A stretch of DNA of 64,000 bases. Source: Mansonella perstans (taxonomy: Eukaryota; Nematoda; Chromadorea; Rhabditida; Onchocercidae). The stretch spans positions 1 through 64,000 of the forward strand of contig JBAMDO010000082.1 in assembly GCA_037074765.1 (NCBI GenBank), written 5' to 3'. The position numbers and the translations under genes were made by a program. The notes below the pieces were generated by a model, which saw only the letters and a list, made by a program, of their open reading frames with translations, had not been told where the DNA came from and ran no database searches. Positions 23,301 through 33,882 of this stretch are shown here, piece after piece. The stretch's first letter is position 1. Every line of letters starts with the position of its first letter.

Positions 23301-26300
23301 GACGAGTAATTCGGATAAAATCTTAAAATTTAGCAAATACTAGTATCTCATCAAAAATTCAAAAAAAAAAAAAACAAACAATGACCGATGAAATTAGCTG
23401 ATTTCGTGAAAAAAAGAAAAAAGACAATAAAACCGAACTCTTATCGGTAGATACTTTTCGAAGGGTTGATCGAGCTTTTCACGTTTCTGTTCACTTGTAT
23501 CAGTATATATGCTCGTTAATCCAACTAACATGCATTCCAATGCATTGCATGACAGCTATAATTTAAATTTTTAATTTTAAATTTAAATTTAAATTTTCGC
23601 AATTTTGTTAATTTTCAAATGTATAAATGATGATGATATGTGCTCTAAATGATGATGTGTGCATTATGCTTTACATTCTCTTCGTTATATATTAAAATAA
23701 AGTATGAAAATTCTCAAATTTTAACAGAATTTTTACTTGACTGACTAAACACCACCAAAAGTTTTTTGCTATCAGTTCAGATAAAGCATAGCTCCCTTCA
23801 TACATTCTTTTCAAAAACACATGCGTATACACGCAGACACACATATATAATCGCTATAATCGTCACAAACATTCCTTATAATCATTTTAAGTATTCTTTT
23901 GTAGTTTCATATTCTCTTTTTTTATATATTAAAATACATATGAAAAGTTTCAAATTTTAACAGACCATTAAAATTTTTTTGCTATGAGTTCAGATAAAAC
24001 TTGGCTCCTTTCATACATTCTTTTCATTCAAAATTCAAACATCAAATGAATTTCCTCTTCTGACAATCATTTAGAAGACATTTAATTTAAATCTACTCTG
24101 ATGATTCCTTCCTTTGCAGACTACTTTCATAATTCCACAACAAAAAGAAAAAACTTTCTACGGTTTTTCTAGAATTGAAAAAAATGCAAATTACCTCACA
24201 TGCCGTACGACAACTCAAAGGTACAATCATTCGTAGTAGCCTTAACATTTTCGTTTTTTGTGATAAAATATGCATCCCAACTACTCTAAAAAGTTGCGAG
24301 GCCAAAACAATATACCATACCATCGTACAGTCCAATTCTTCTTCGTCATGTGTTTCTTCTGAAAGCACAGGGATTACAGTTTAGTAAATTAAAGAAACCT
24401 TCTGATAACTCTTCTGATGCAAAAAAAAATTCAGAATTTAAAAAAAAATTAAAAATTTAAATTTTCATGTGATTAGACTACATACTTATTTCCAAATAAG
24501 TTTTAAAAAAAAAATTTGAAAATTTGAAAAACTTAGAAATAAGTATCTAGTTTACATATCATGTACATAAAATGCCTTTAGTACACCTGTTATAACTCCT
24601 CTGATCCAGAAAAAACTTAGAAATCTAAAAAAAAATTTTAAATTTAAAAAAATTAGAATTAAGTGTACAATCTACTCATATGTATGCCATAAAATGCCTT
24701 TAGCTTGTTCAATATTCTCTATGCTGTGATCATATTTTCAGCAAACTCTTAGTAATACTCAGGATGAAGATCATTATTAAAAGATTTGCCAATTTAAAAT
24801 GCCAAGAAATTGAATAGAGTCCATCTTATTCATTTTTAAAATGTTCGCCGATTTTTCAGCACAATTAATACTGAAACCGTGTAAATCACTAAATGTGTAA
24901 ATTGTGCAAATTGTATAAAATTATTAAGTGCGTAAATTGTGTAAATTACTGTAAATTACTAGGTGTGTAAATTGTGTAAACAACTAAGTTTCGGGTGTAA
25001 ATTGATGTAAATTACTAAGTTTCAGTAATGAAAACGATGCAAGCTTTGTCATGCATTTAATAAAAAACCGAAAAAAAAAATATAAACAATTCTATAAATG
25101 AAAATAGCTCCATATATTATACCTGTTATAAGCGGATCTAATTTCGCTATAATGAAATCCAAGAATAGATCCAGAGATTCCAATGGATTTGTCTAAAAGA
25201 ATTCATGATTTAATCGACGCACAAGAAAAACTTTTGCTCTATACATCTATTTTAATGCTATTTTGAAAATTAAAACACTGAAAATTTTCAATATATTTCT
25301 CAATTCATAAATGAAAGATGTATAAATTACAATTTACCAACAAATTTAAGAATTTAGACAAATAATTCCACATTAATCGCAGCAAATTCATTTTAAAAAA
25401 ATACATAAAATTCATTTAAACAAAATTCATTATTCATTTGAAACTCATTTGAAAATTTAAAATTCACGAAATTCATTTTAAAAAATTTAAAAGTTTTTCT
25501 AGATTTTGCTGTGAAAAGCAGCACGTAGATATTACCCGAACAGCGCAGAAAACCATTTCTGATACGGTATCCGCAGCTAGTCTGCTGTCATATAGATTTG
25601 TCGAAATGAAATCATACAATTTGTTAATAGCGATCTGAAAAACTTAATACATTGTTTTTAAGCAAAAAGTTAAAAAACAAAAAGTTTTTTAAGTAAATAG
25701 TTAAAAAGCTATAATTAGATGAACATTTCCGGAAATATAGTGATTCAGTTTTTTATCAGTTTCAGTCAATTGTTTTTAAGTAAAAATTTGGTGCAATTAG
25801 ATGTAATTACATTTCCGGACTACCATATTCAACCAGTATCGAATGCTTTCTTGAAATCACTTATTGATTCTTATGACAATAATTTTTGTTAACTTTAAAA
25901 TACAAAAATAGAACTAAAATTAAGAAGAAAAGCGAGTCTTGATGTTCTTAACAGGTGCACTTCTAACACTGCAAATTGTAGCTCTTAAACTTCCAGCCAA
26001 ACTACAAATATTTATTAAATTTTCAAAAATATTTTTTTTTTTATTTTTTAAATTTTCACCCAAACACTCACTTTTTTACTTAAATTTCCAGCCAAACTAC
26101 AAATGCTGTATGTCAATATCAATATTGTTGTACTATTAAACTTTGCTACAACGGTAAATATTCCAGTAATAGGAATGCTTCTAGCCAAGGAAGAAATAAT
26201 ATACCTATGCCATCTCTACATTAATATGATATATATACTTTATATGGTAAATAAATATCCTAAATTGGCCAAGAAAGAACTAATATCGTTTTTTTAAGTA

Positions 26301-29300
26301 ACATCGTACAAATGCTAAATATTTACTAAATTTTCACACTAAACACTCACTTTATAAATTGGTGTGCTGCAATTACCAAGAAGAGCACGGAAAACCGAAA
26401 ATATCCCTCGTTTTATCACCGTTTCTTCTACCGATAACTTTGACTGTGATTTAGCACCCAATGAACCCTGCACCGTTGTTACTGTTGGTGCACCTCCCGT
26501 AAAAACATGAATTATTTCTATTAACCTATAATGATAATAAAAGACATAATACAAAGATGTCAGACTTTGACAAATCGTGAAAAAAATAAATAAATGCAAA
26601 AGTTTCACTTACTTATCCAAAATCTGTCCAAAAAACTTTTACACCAAAAAGTGAAATATAAAAGTTGACTTACTTATCCAAAAGGTGAAATGTAAAAGTT
26701 TCACTTACTTATCCAAAAGGTTTTCGACAATTGTTTCGAAATTAGCAGTTGCCGAACAGACCTCTTTCTCTTCGTCTGTTAAATCATTTCGTACATGATT
26801 AGCTTCCGAACAATCAACAATAGGTACCAATGTTATCAGCAAATTTATGATCTAAATCAACACAATAGGTACTAGTGTTATCAGCAATTTTATGAACTAA
26901 ACTAGAAAGGAATGATCTAAACAATCGCTTGCTTTCGGCACATCATTACTCATGCAATAATTGTTGTTGGGTAAAGGCTAAAGCAACTGCCTAGTTTTCA
27001 GAGACCTGCTTAATGCAATGGATATATTAAGTGCCTCAGAATGAATCCGAATGCCAATTATCACAGCAACTGCCTTCCCCATTTCTTGGATAACAATTGC
27101 TTACTGGATAACAACTCGATTGCCATTATCAGTACATATATTCTATGTTTTAATGGAAGTTATTCATTTAGTCATTACAATATTCATACAAATGAATCAA
27201 ACCTGAAATGTGAGCAGCATCTTTGAGATATCATTAGCATCCAAACCAGGTAGAACTGAATTAAGAAGCGCGATTGCATGACTACGATATGGTTTATCTG
27301 ATAGCTCTTCCATTGTATGTAGCGGGGCACGTTTACGATTACCCAAATTGCAGTCATCACGTACAAGCGTCACGCAAACTGCTATTAGTGCATTCATCGA
27401 CTGCACCAAACGATGAGGTTCAACTACTGTCTCTAATGCAGGATATACCCTACAACAAAATTAAGCTATGCAAAAACTTCGATTGGTCCACTAGCCAGTG
27501 AAAGTGGAAAATGCTGGAAGGCTTTTTAATAAAAATCTTATTTATTTTAATCAAATTCGAAAAAGATTTTCAAAATGCAACATATTATGATTCCTATATA
27601 GAGCAGTATTATCACAGAAAATGCAATAGAGCAGCATTACCACAGAAAATTACTCAGACGTTACTCAGACTCAGACTTATTCAGACGTTACTCAGACGCT
27701 CAAACGCCTATTTTACAAACATTTACTTTTTGCGTATTTTTTGCAAACATTTGCGTATATAAGAATACAAGTATTTAGTTTAAAATACTGGAATGCATAC
27801 CTAATGGTTGATGGTTCACTTCAATACTTCACTGAGGCATTTAGCCTTTAAAATGAAATTAAAATAATTACTTTAATATTTTAATAAAATTAAAATACTT
27901 ACAAATCAAGAACCGCTGGTACAACGATTCGTGGTGCAATTTGTGATAGGTTACGAATTATAGCTGGTGCATACTCCATTTTGTATTTTGCAAATAATGC
28001 AAGTTTAGCACATGGCAAAACAGATTCCACAAATTCATCCAATTGTGCATTTGTCAAACGAAGATTTGCTGGAACCTAAAATGAAATAGATGGTGATAAA
28101 AGTTGAATATTATCACCTGGCCTAAATGAAATAGATGATAAAAGCTGAACATCATCATCTGGTTATCACCTGTTCAATACAGTAAACTGATATAGCAGAG
28201 ATATGTAGTTTATAACCTAAGATTTTATAAAGACCGAGTGTTCTGAACGTTAAAGAAAAATTTTCCTATGTGTTTTGAACATTAAAGAAAAATTTGTCCT
28301 ATGTACTTTGAAATTAAAGAAAATAAAAATTTTTGAAAACAGATATCAGACAAGCCGCTGAGCAAAACCCAACCTTACAAATGGATCAACTATTTCTTCA
28401 GCTCAGTTCTGATTTGCATGAATGGTGTATGATTCAAAAAAAAAACATAAAAAAATTAAAGATCGAAAGAAAGCAAAAAATAATCTCTTTTATTTGGCGA
28501 ATGAAGTAAAAACCTGTGGATGGCAGCTAGGCTTCTGATGTCGTTCTTTGTGTAATCTATTGCAAACTGAATTCACCAGTCTTAACAAGAAATGAAGCAC
28601 TGTTATGGAATGATGATCGTAATTTGACGGATGAAAGTAAGATTCCAATGAACGGAAAAGACGGGTAAGATGATTCTGGATTCTAAAACAACAAAGTGAT
28701 ATAAAAAAATTCCAAGTTGAAGAAAGAAAAATATTACTATTTCTTATATCCAGAAAATGTCAAAAGACATTATAAAAACTGATCGTATAAACACGATTGC
28801 AAAAAGTCATGATTTTAAAGTATTTTTCTCTTAGGTAGTTTAAATAAAATCAACTATCTAAGCACGTTAAATAATTATACATATTAATATATAAAGCTTT
28901 AAATTGATATCATATGTCAATATTTTATCAAATTTATTTTAATCTTAATTATTGTATTTAAAAAAAATATTTATAGCAAGAGGAACAAGGCAATTGTAAG
29001 GTTAAAATAGTCATTTTGTAAATTCATAATATTACGTAAGAAGTTTCTATCACTACTTCTTAAAACAGATATTCGTTCAAATCCCTGTTTAGAGTGCTAC
29101 ATATTATATTCATAATGTAACTCATATTTGTTGCTTTTTAGCTAAAATACTGTTTAGTTAGTGAATAAAATTATGCTGAATATGGCAGGAATAAGAAAAA
29201 AAGCCTACAAGTAGTAACCACTAGAGAATATTTAGAGAAAACTTCTTACATAGTTTAAATAAATGAAACTTAATAAATTTAAATAAATCAAAAAAATATT

Positions 29301-32300
29301 CATTTTTTAAAAAAAATAACTGTTCAAATAAATCAAAAAAAATTTAAGTGTCTGACCACACAAGTTAAGCCTGCAAGTGACCACTAGAGAATATCTAGAG
29401 AAAACTTCTTAGTTTAAATAAATCAAATTTAAAAAATCAAAAAAATATTTATTTTTAAAAAAAGTAAATGTTTAAATAAACCAAAAAAAATTTAGATATC
29501 TGACGATACAAGTTAAGCCTACAAGTGACCACTAGAGAATATCTAGAGAAAACTAACCCATTATTTGGTCCACCAAGCATATATGCTAACCAGATAGCAG
29601 CGTGATCGAGATGAAATGAAGTATTCGAACAAATGTTCACTCGTTCCGTACCTTTCCCTATTTCCAAATTTAGTGCTCGTAATACCCGTGTCATTACAAT
29701 ATCGTATTTGTCATGCCAATCGATTAAACCAGGACATTCACGTGCTAAGCTTAAACAAATTACATAAGAAGTGTCACATTTAAATATGTCACACAAATTT
29801 TTGCAATTAACTTTTTTTCATAAAAGATAAACTATATTCAATATTCATGCAATCAATGCTTTGTAAGTTATGCTCTAAATTTTTTTTTAAACTATATTCA
29901 TGATTTTCAAGCAACGTTTCGACTATATTCATGATTTTCGCAATCAATGCTTCATAGGTTATGGTCTAAATTTTTCTTTCTTGCGGAATTTTACATATTA
30001 TTGATGAAACATCTTTGAAGAAATTTATAAAAGTTTTGCAGTTCAATTTAAGTGATTCAATTTAATTTAAATTTTTTCCGTTTCAGTTTTGCTAAAGGCA
30101 TATTTTTGCTTTGAAAACAACCATCCAAAAATTATAGTTTCATAATAAATATATTAAATTAATCATTTCCATTCACACCGGGCTAACAATCCTTCCAATT
30201 TGGATTCATATGATGAGTTTGTTTCAAGCACAGTAAACCAGTGCCAAATTTCATCGAACCATAAACCGGCACCATATTTTCTATGTATTTCTTGCGGCAT
30301 GTAAGTTGGCAGGAATAAATTTAGTAAACATACTGCTCGTGACATACTCTCATCCCATGGACATATGTAAGGTCGCACCTGAAAATAGTTTAGTTAAGCT
30401 AAAAAGAATACGAATAGGTGACAGGAATAAATAAAAGTGACAGGAAATAATAAGTAACAGTGACAGGAAGTAATAAGCAAAAGTGACAGAAAGTGAACCT
30501 TAATGCTTTCTGATTATAAAGATTCGTTTTTAGAATTTAAATAGAATCAGCTGATTTTCATACTGATATTTGTGGAACAGTACAGGAAAGTGTTAAGTAT
30601 CGCAAAATAAGCAAACGCGTAAATTTCGAGAAATTGATAAATGGTTGCAATTGTATTAACAAACTAATTCGAGCATTCACTTTTGCTTCTGTCCAAAATC
30701 ATAATATTCTTTTCAATGTAAAAAAAAAAAAAAAAAACATTTTAACTTTAGTTCTCCAACCAATATTCTAACAAAGCGAGCTGTCAATTAGTTAGCTGAT
30801 ATTATTCATCCAACTCAAACTACATCCTTTTAAAATGACCAATAGATTTGTCAAATTTCATGGATTAAATGCATGAATGACAGAGGACATGATTAAGTAT
30901 AATTAAGAGAACAGCTTACTTCATCTAGAATTTCTCGTGTGGAATTCAGGCTGAAATAAGTTCTGCAGTGTATAATCACCTGAAAATGAAATCAGTTAAT
31001 TTAGTTCTCGTTCATTACTTTAATCCTCTTACATTTAATTCTCGCTGAATTTTCATAAATGCACTTCGTATTTAGTTCTTGATATATATTGAAACACAAA
31101 GGAGTAAACAAAATAAATAGCGTGGTTAATAAGCGATAGGAATACTTTGACATGTTCAGTACTTCGATCACAGGGAGAAGGTCAAATAACAGTAAAGTTT
31201 CTATAAAATGAAGGGAAACCGAAAACACTTGTGCTTGCATCTTCAGAATCAAATAATTTAAATATCTATATATTAAAAAAAAAATTTTGCATAATTCTTG
31301 AAGCTAACTTGTTCCAATGCAGTCTTCATCCCATCGGGTAAAAGCAACAGACCATCTTCTTCCAAACTTTTGAAGCTAACTTCCACATAGATATCATACA
31401 ACGGTCTCCACTCAAGCTGTATATCGTCGCGTGACAGCAATTCCTTCCGACTTAAAATGAAATACAAGTAGCATATTTTTTACTTTGTTAACTTTTAAAA
31501 ACCAAAATACATCCAAGTAAATATCTTTTCATTCTCTAAATTTGCAAAATTTAGAGATCAAAGAGATCAAAAGATCAGGCATCAAGAGACCAGATCAGAG
31601 ATCAAAACATGAAACAAACTGATTTATCAGCAACTGCTCAAATATCTCGTTATCTGTTGTGCTAAAGAAGCTGGAAGTAAATATTTCTTCTCAAATTATT
31701 ATTTAGCTAAAACAACCTTTTTTCATTATGAAATTAATTATTTTCTCTGCGACTTCCATAATGCAAAAATTAGAAAAACATACAAGAGAAGATTTGAGAC
31801 AGACTGAGCACAGATTTTAATTATTCGAAAATCAGCTTTCTTCATTGTCATGCAAGCATAGCATAGCCTCACCAGAGCGATATGATCTGCCTTCGTGAAA
31901 CGTCGAGAATATAAATTGATGTATCTGAATTAAGCTGTGGTAATAATATTAGTCCATTAGTACCACCTAATTAGTCACTTAATCACTTAATGTAAGTCAA
32001 AAGGTCACTTAATTTAAAGTCACTTAATCAGAATATAAAATGATGTATCTGAATTAAGCTCTGGTAATAATACTAATTCATTAGTCCCAATTAATCAAGT
32101 AAAAATGAAAAGTGGAAAAACCAAACTATAATACAGCAAATTTTTCCTGATCAGCATGTTGCCATGATAAAATTGGAAAAATTTTAGATACTAATGAATT
32201 GTACTGAATGAGCAGATAATCTATAATCAGTTGTTGATCATAGTGACCAAATGAAAACTGCATATTTTGAAATAAAGTAATGTTGAAATTAGAATGACTG

Positions 32301-33865
32301 AACTGTAAAGAACTCACTTATCCAATTCACAAATCCAGTGAACGAGACCTGGTCGTACATCTCGTAGTAATACAGCATGGACCAAACCAGCCTTAATATG
32401 CCTAAAAAAAAAAGAAAATCTAAATCATGTTAAGGAACCGAACAAGTGGCTAAGACTAAAACCGGACAAGTGGCTAACATGGTAGTAACTATTCATGATG
32501 GAATAATTTCCGCACAAAAAAACCTTTTAATATTGCAGTTTATTAAACCTCAAATTAAGAGTAACACCAATTAGTTACTTCTTTTTTTAAGAAATTAGCA
32601 AATATTATGAATTTAAAAACTTAACAATTATCAACATCAAATGAATAAGTGATTAAATGGACTATATATATTTAAATGAGTAATTGATCATTAAATGCAT
32701 TATTTCGGCCTATTTAATTAAACCTCTCTTTGAATTATACAATGACCATCGAAAGAATGCAGCATATTTTCCTCAAAACTTAAAGATTATAGCTGCACAA
32801 TTTTCTTCATAATACAGCAAATGTTTTAAACAAAATTATACCTAAAATGATCATCAGCTTCCTTTTGCATTTCTTCATAATATGGCAAATGTTTTAACTG
32901 CCAAATTTCCTTCTGAAATACTGATATCTCCTCTTCTTCATCCATATCCATAGCCGCTTCTTCAATTTTTTTTAAATGAAAATTTTTAAAAACTTTTGGT
33001 GATTATGTAAAATAAAATAATTTCTTCAGTCTATTTAAATTAATAGTACCAAAAACCGATATCAATTACGAAACAATATTGCAGAAAAAAATGATGATGA
33101 CATCACATATCCTGATAAATCCTGAAAAGATTAATGTAATACTGATGATATGATATGAGGCGAAATCAAACTAAAGTTTATCTCAATCATTTTCTTTGTT
33201 ACCAAGCTTCAACTGATATTTCTATGCTGTCATGAATAAAAACCACAACATCGGTAAATAAAAATCACCGCTATTTGTTCGCAGCACTACCCTATTAAAT
33301 CACATCAAAATCAATCCTATTAATTAAACCATTAAGCCAACCCTATTAATTAAACCATTAAATCAATCCTACTAAAAATCACCCATTTTAAAGACATCTT
33401 TCTTATCTCTTACATCCAAAAACAAATTGAAACAGTTTTCGCGCATCTTTTGAAAAGTAAAAACAGTTCTTTTTCCCTCATTTCGAACAAAACAGATATG
33501 GAGTTAACCGTGCCCATACATACCTGCATAATCTCGACTACCTGCCATAACAATACCTGAATAATCTTGGCTGCCTGTCCTACTTACTACCTATCACTAC
33601 CTGCCAATAACAATGCCAACAACATTTGACTACCTGCCCAATAACAATACCAACAACATTTTTGGATCCAATTTCTTATTTTTTTTAATACAGTATTTAA
33701 TAAAACTATAGTAATTAAAGGCGTAGAATAGAATTTCCTGGTAAATTAATTACCTGCATCAGAGAGATACTGTTCACCATTATTTTCCATGTCCATTTCT
33801 AGGTCACTTAAGCTACCATCGTTTACCGATCCATCGCTGTTACTGTCACATTCCGAATCTGACAT
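11239..33865 (-). CDS. PSME4: Proteasome activator complex subunit 4 (PA200/Blm10), complete, 38 exons
   Basis: PA200 is a single-chain HEAT-repeat solenoid that caps the 20S proteasome and acts mainly in nuclei, including on acetylated core histones. Exons, 5' to 3': 33754-33865, 32842-32959, 32318-32401, 31309-31450, 30920-30979, 30179-30378, 29558-29749, 28514-28682, 27903-28075, 27203-27449, 26709-26851, 26351-26525, 25536-25634, 25123-25192, 24195-24358, 23439-23555, 23114-23259, 22722-22876, 22194-22351, 21603-21725, 21470-21568, 21045-21140, 20381-20509, 19725-19916, 19383-19531, 18428-18565, 17747-17873, 17174-17337, 16569-16764, 15969-16046, 15472-15773, 14385-14631, 13764-13886, 13449-13573, 13043-13148, 12340-12567, 11806-11970, 11239-11373. 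All introns are GT-AG, all phases agree, and the sum is 5646 bases (1881 residues; human about 1843). Family landmarks: [55 protein letters not shown]-like [14 protein letters not shown] and the C-terminal SPNYYV. The N-terminus is acidic (MSDSECDSN...). Exon edges were set by phase and similarity, so a few may be off by a codon. Confidence 0.97.
12340..12567 (-). other. PSME4: PSME4 exon for the bromodomain-like region
   Basis: This 76-codon exon (residues 1707-1782) covers the segment equivalent to the human bromodomain-like acetyl-lysine reader (about 1650-1738). The motif [11 protein letters not shown] is conserved. The following [10 protein letters not shown] aligns to human LLQCNFLTMD, so the Asn-Phe pair is His-Phe here (His at about residue 1773). 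Downstream, the lysine/arginine-rich stretch of the human protein is absent: the sequence passes from DVDHLII directly to the next exon ([18 protein letters not shown]). Confidence 0.85.
12600..12860. repeat. Three diverged copies of about 90-110 bp in a PSME4 intron
   Basis: Each copy has TTATTATCAATA or CTATCAATA, AATTAATTAAA, TAGCGA, CATGGATTAAAA and TCTTAA(A/G)CAG in order. The third is expanded by (AT)n and (TATT)n runs at 12775-12815. Confidence 0.75.
16170..16410. repeat. Two-copy duplication, about 130 bp, in a PSME4 intron
   Basis: AGTTCTTTAAATTGAGTTAC occurs twice, each followed by TATGT(A)TCA(G/A)TGTAT and CTCATGGAAAGTTAGTCT and preceded by GAATAATCCTAAAA or GAATGATCTTAAAA. Confidence 0.85.
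17060..17180. repeat. Duplication of a PSME4 5' splice site (exon 17174-17337)
   Basis: The genuine junction reads, on the coding strand, TTGGCCAAA|GTGAGTAT. An upstream-looking copy at 17108 reads TTGGCCGAA|GTGAGTTG. Both are embedded in a duplicated block with AAAGACAG, TTCGATATTTTG and AAAAGGCTAACA. The copy lies in the intron, 66 bases past the true donor. Only 17174 keeps the reading frame. Confidence 0.85.
17465..17640. repeat. Degenerate tandem repeat, about 50-60 bp units
   Basis: At least four copies of a GATCAAGCCAAGTCGGGCTA-type motif, each followed by a variable part ending GGTTGATCAAATTTTGA or similar. Intronic in PSME4. Confidence 0.8.
18060..18185. repeat. Short degenerate repeats (TATGGTACTGGTACTTAAAT)
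   Basis: Several copies of a roughly 20-30 bp unit within the PSME4 intron 17874-18427. Confidence 0.75.
18361..18450. repeat. Triplicated exon end and 5' splice site, 32-bp period
   Basis: The last coding bases of exon 18428-18565 plus its donor recur twice downstream. Splice boundaries fall at 18428 (used), 18396 and 18364, exactly 32 bases apart. On the coding strand each unit is CCATT(C)CC-ACCAGATG-(C)TG(T)TAAGT. Only the first boundary keeps PPDAVK|LFIRL in frame; reading on meets TAA within the first copy's donor. Confidence 0.9.
18995..19235. repeat. Three-copy duplication, about 70-90 bp units
   Basis: TAACTTCATC(T)AA, CCATCCACTGACC, ATGCAAGTGACCCTAGCTTA and AATATGTA recur three times in order. 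Intronic in PSME4. Confidence 0.8.
20190..20295. repeat. Two-copy 50-60 bp repeat
   Basis: GATCTGAAAAGGGCCGAACA and CATCTGGAAAGGTCCGAACA each continue TTC(A/G)GTTATTC(T/C)AGA. Intronic in PSME4. Confidence 0.8.
21752..21772. repeat. Intronic copy of 21 coding bases from PSME4 exon 21603-21725
   Basis: GATATTCGGTAGTAACCAGA(T) at 21752-21772 matches coding sequence 21620-21640 at 20 of 21 positions. It sits 26 bases outside the exon's 5' edge, in the intron. Confidence 0.8.
22361..22625. repeat. 33-bp minisatellite, about eight copies, in a PSME4 intron
   Basis: The unit is close to TATCTTTGTATGTTATAACG plus ACCAGTAATGAC. The array fills most of the intron 22352-22721 and begins about ten bases from the acceptor of exon 22194-22351. 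Confidence 0.92.
24390..24720. repeat. Large diverged duplication containing decoy splice-site copies
   Basis: Two roughly 160-190 bp blocks share CTCTTCTGAT(G/C)CA, A/T homopolymer tracts, AGAA(T)TAAGT and CATAAAATGCCTTTAG. On the coding strand the motif TTATAACAG|GTGTAC near 24597 resembles the true exon end TTATAACAG|GTATAA at 25123. Confidence 0.7.
26605..26725. repeat. Triplicated 5' splice site of PSME4 exon 26709-26851
   Basis: On the coding strand TTTTGGATAA|GTAAGT occurs three times, with boundaries at 26709 (used), 26674 and 26613, each followed by AACTTTTA or a variant. All three are perfect donor-like sites. Only the first keeps frame with the next exon. Confidence 0.9.
26817..26905. 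repeat. Intronic duplicate of an exon 5' edge and acceptor
   Basis: 26817-26856 holds coding bases of exon 26709-26851, its 3' splice site at 26852 and intron bases. 26862-26901 repeats ACAATAGGTAC(T/C)..TGTTATCAGCAA, with about 5 differences in 40. The copy carries a decayed acceptor. Confidence 0.8.
28076..28165. repeat. Two-copy repeat starting at a PSME4 acceptor
   Basis: CCTAAAATGAAATAGATGG from the acceptor of exon 27903-28075 is repeated about 45 bases on as CCTAAATGAAATAGATGAT. Both continue AAAAG(T/C)TGAA(T/C)AT(T/C)AT. Confidence 0.8.
29190..29557. repeat. About 165-bp repeat, two full copies and a partial copy at a donor
   Basis: CCACTAGAGAATATCTAGAG occurs three times, with AAAACTTCTTA after the first two. 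The third copy ends in AAAACTAAC, the reverse complement of the GTTAGTTTT donor of exon 29558-29749. So the unit begins at the 5' splice site and repeats into the intron. Confidence 0.88.
31905..32105. repeat. Two-copy repeat, about 75 bp, spaced about 130 bp
   Basis: GATGTATCTGAATTAAGCT(G/C)TGGTAATAATA occurs at about 31918 and 32042, with AGTC/CCATTAGTxCCA following. Intronic in PSME4. Confidence 0.82.
32803..32829. repeat. Intronic copy of coding sequence from PSME4 exon 2
   Basis: TTCTTCATAATACAGCAAAT plus GTTTTAA at 32803-32829 matches coding bases 32871-32897 of exon 32842-32959 at 25 of 27 positions. It lies just past the exon's donor. Confidence 0.82.
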
Positions 33866-33882
33866 CTACAATATTATTAACA
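33866..33882 (-). promoter_or_regulatory. PSME4: Splice acceptor abutting the PSME4 start codon
   Basis: On the coding strand TAATAATATTGTAG directly precedes ATGTCAGATTCG. An acceptor AG touching the ATG suggests spliced-leader addition, or a 5'-UTR intron. It supports 33865 as the start. Confidence 0.5.

Noticed and set aside
23439..23460. Alternative donor CGAAAA|GTATCT for exon 23439-23555
   Set aside because: It breaks the reading frame with the next exon. The donor after EKYLPIR keeps phase and matches the family (SEYFPIK in human).
27801..27845. Minus-strand 45-base block flanked by good AG and GT sites in a PSME4 intron
   Set aside because: In the phase needed it contains a TGA stop, and the flanking exons join perfectly without it. 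At best it is a poison or pseudo-exon.
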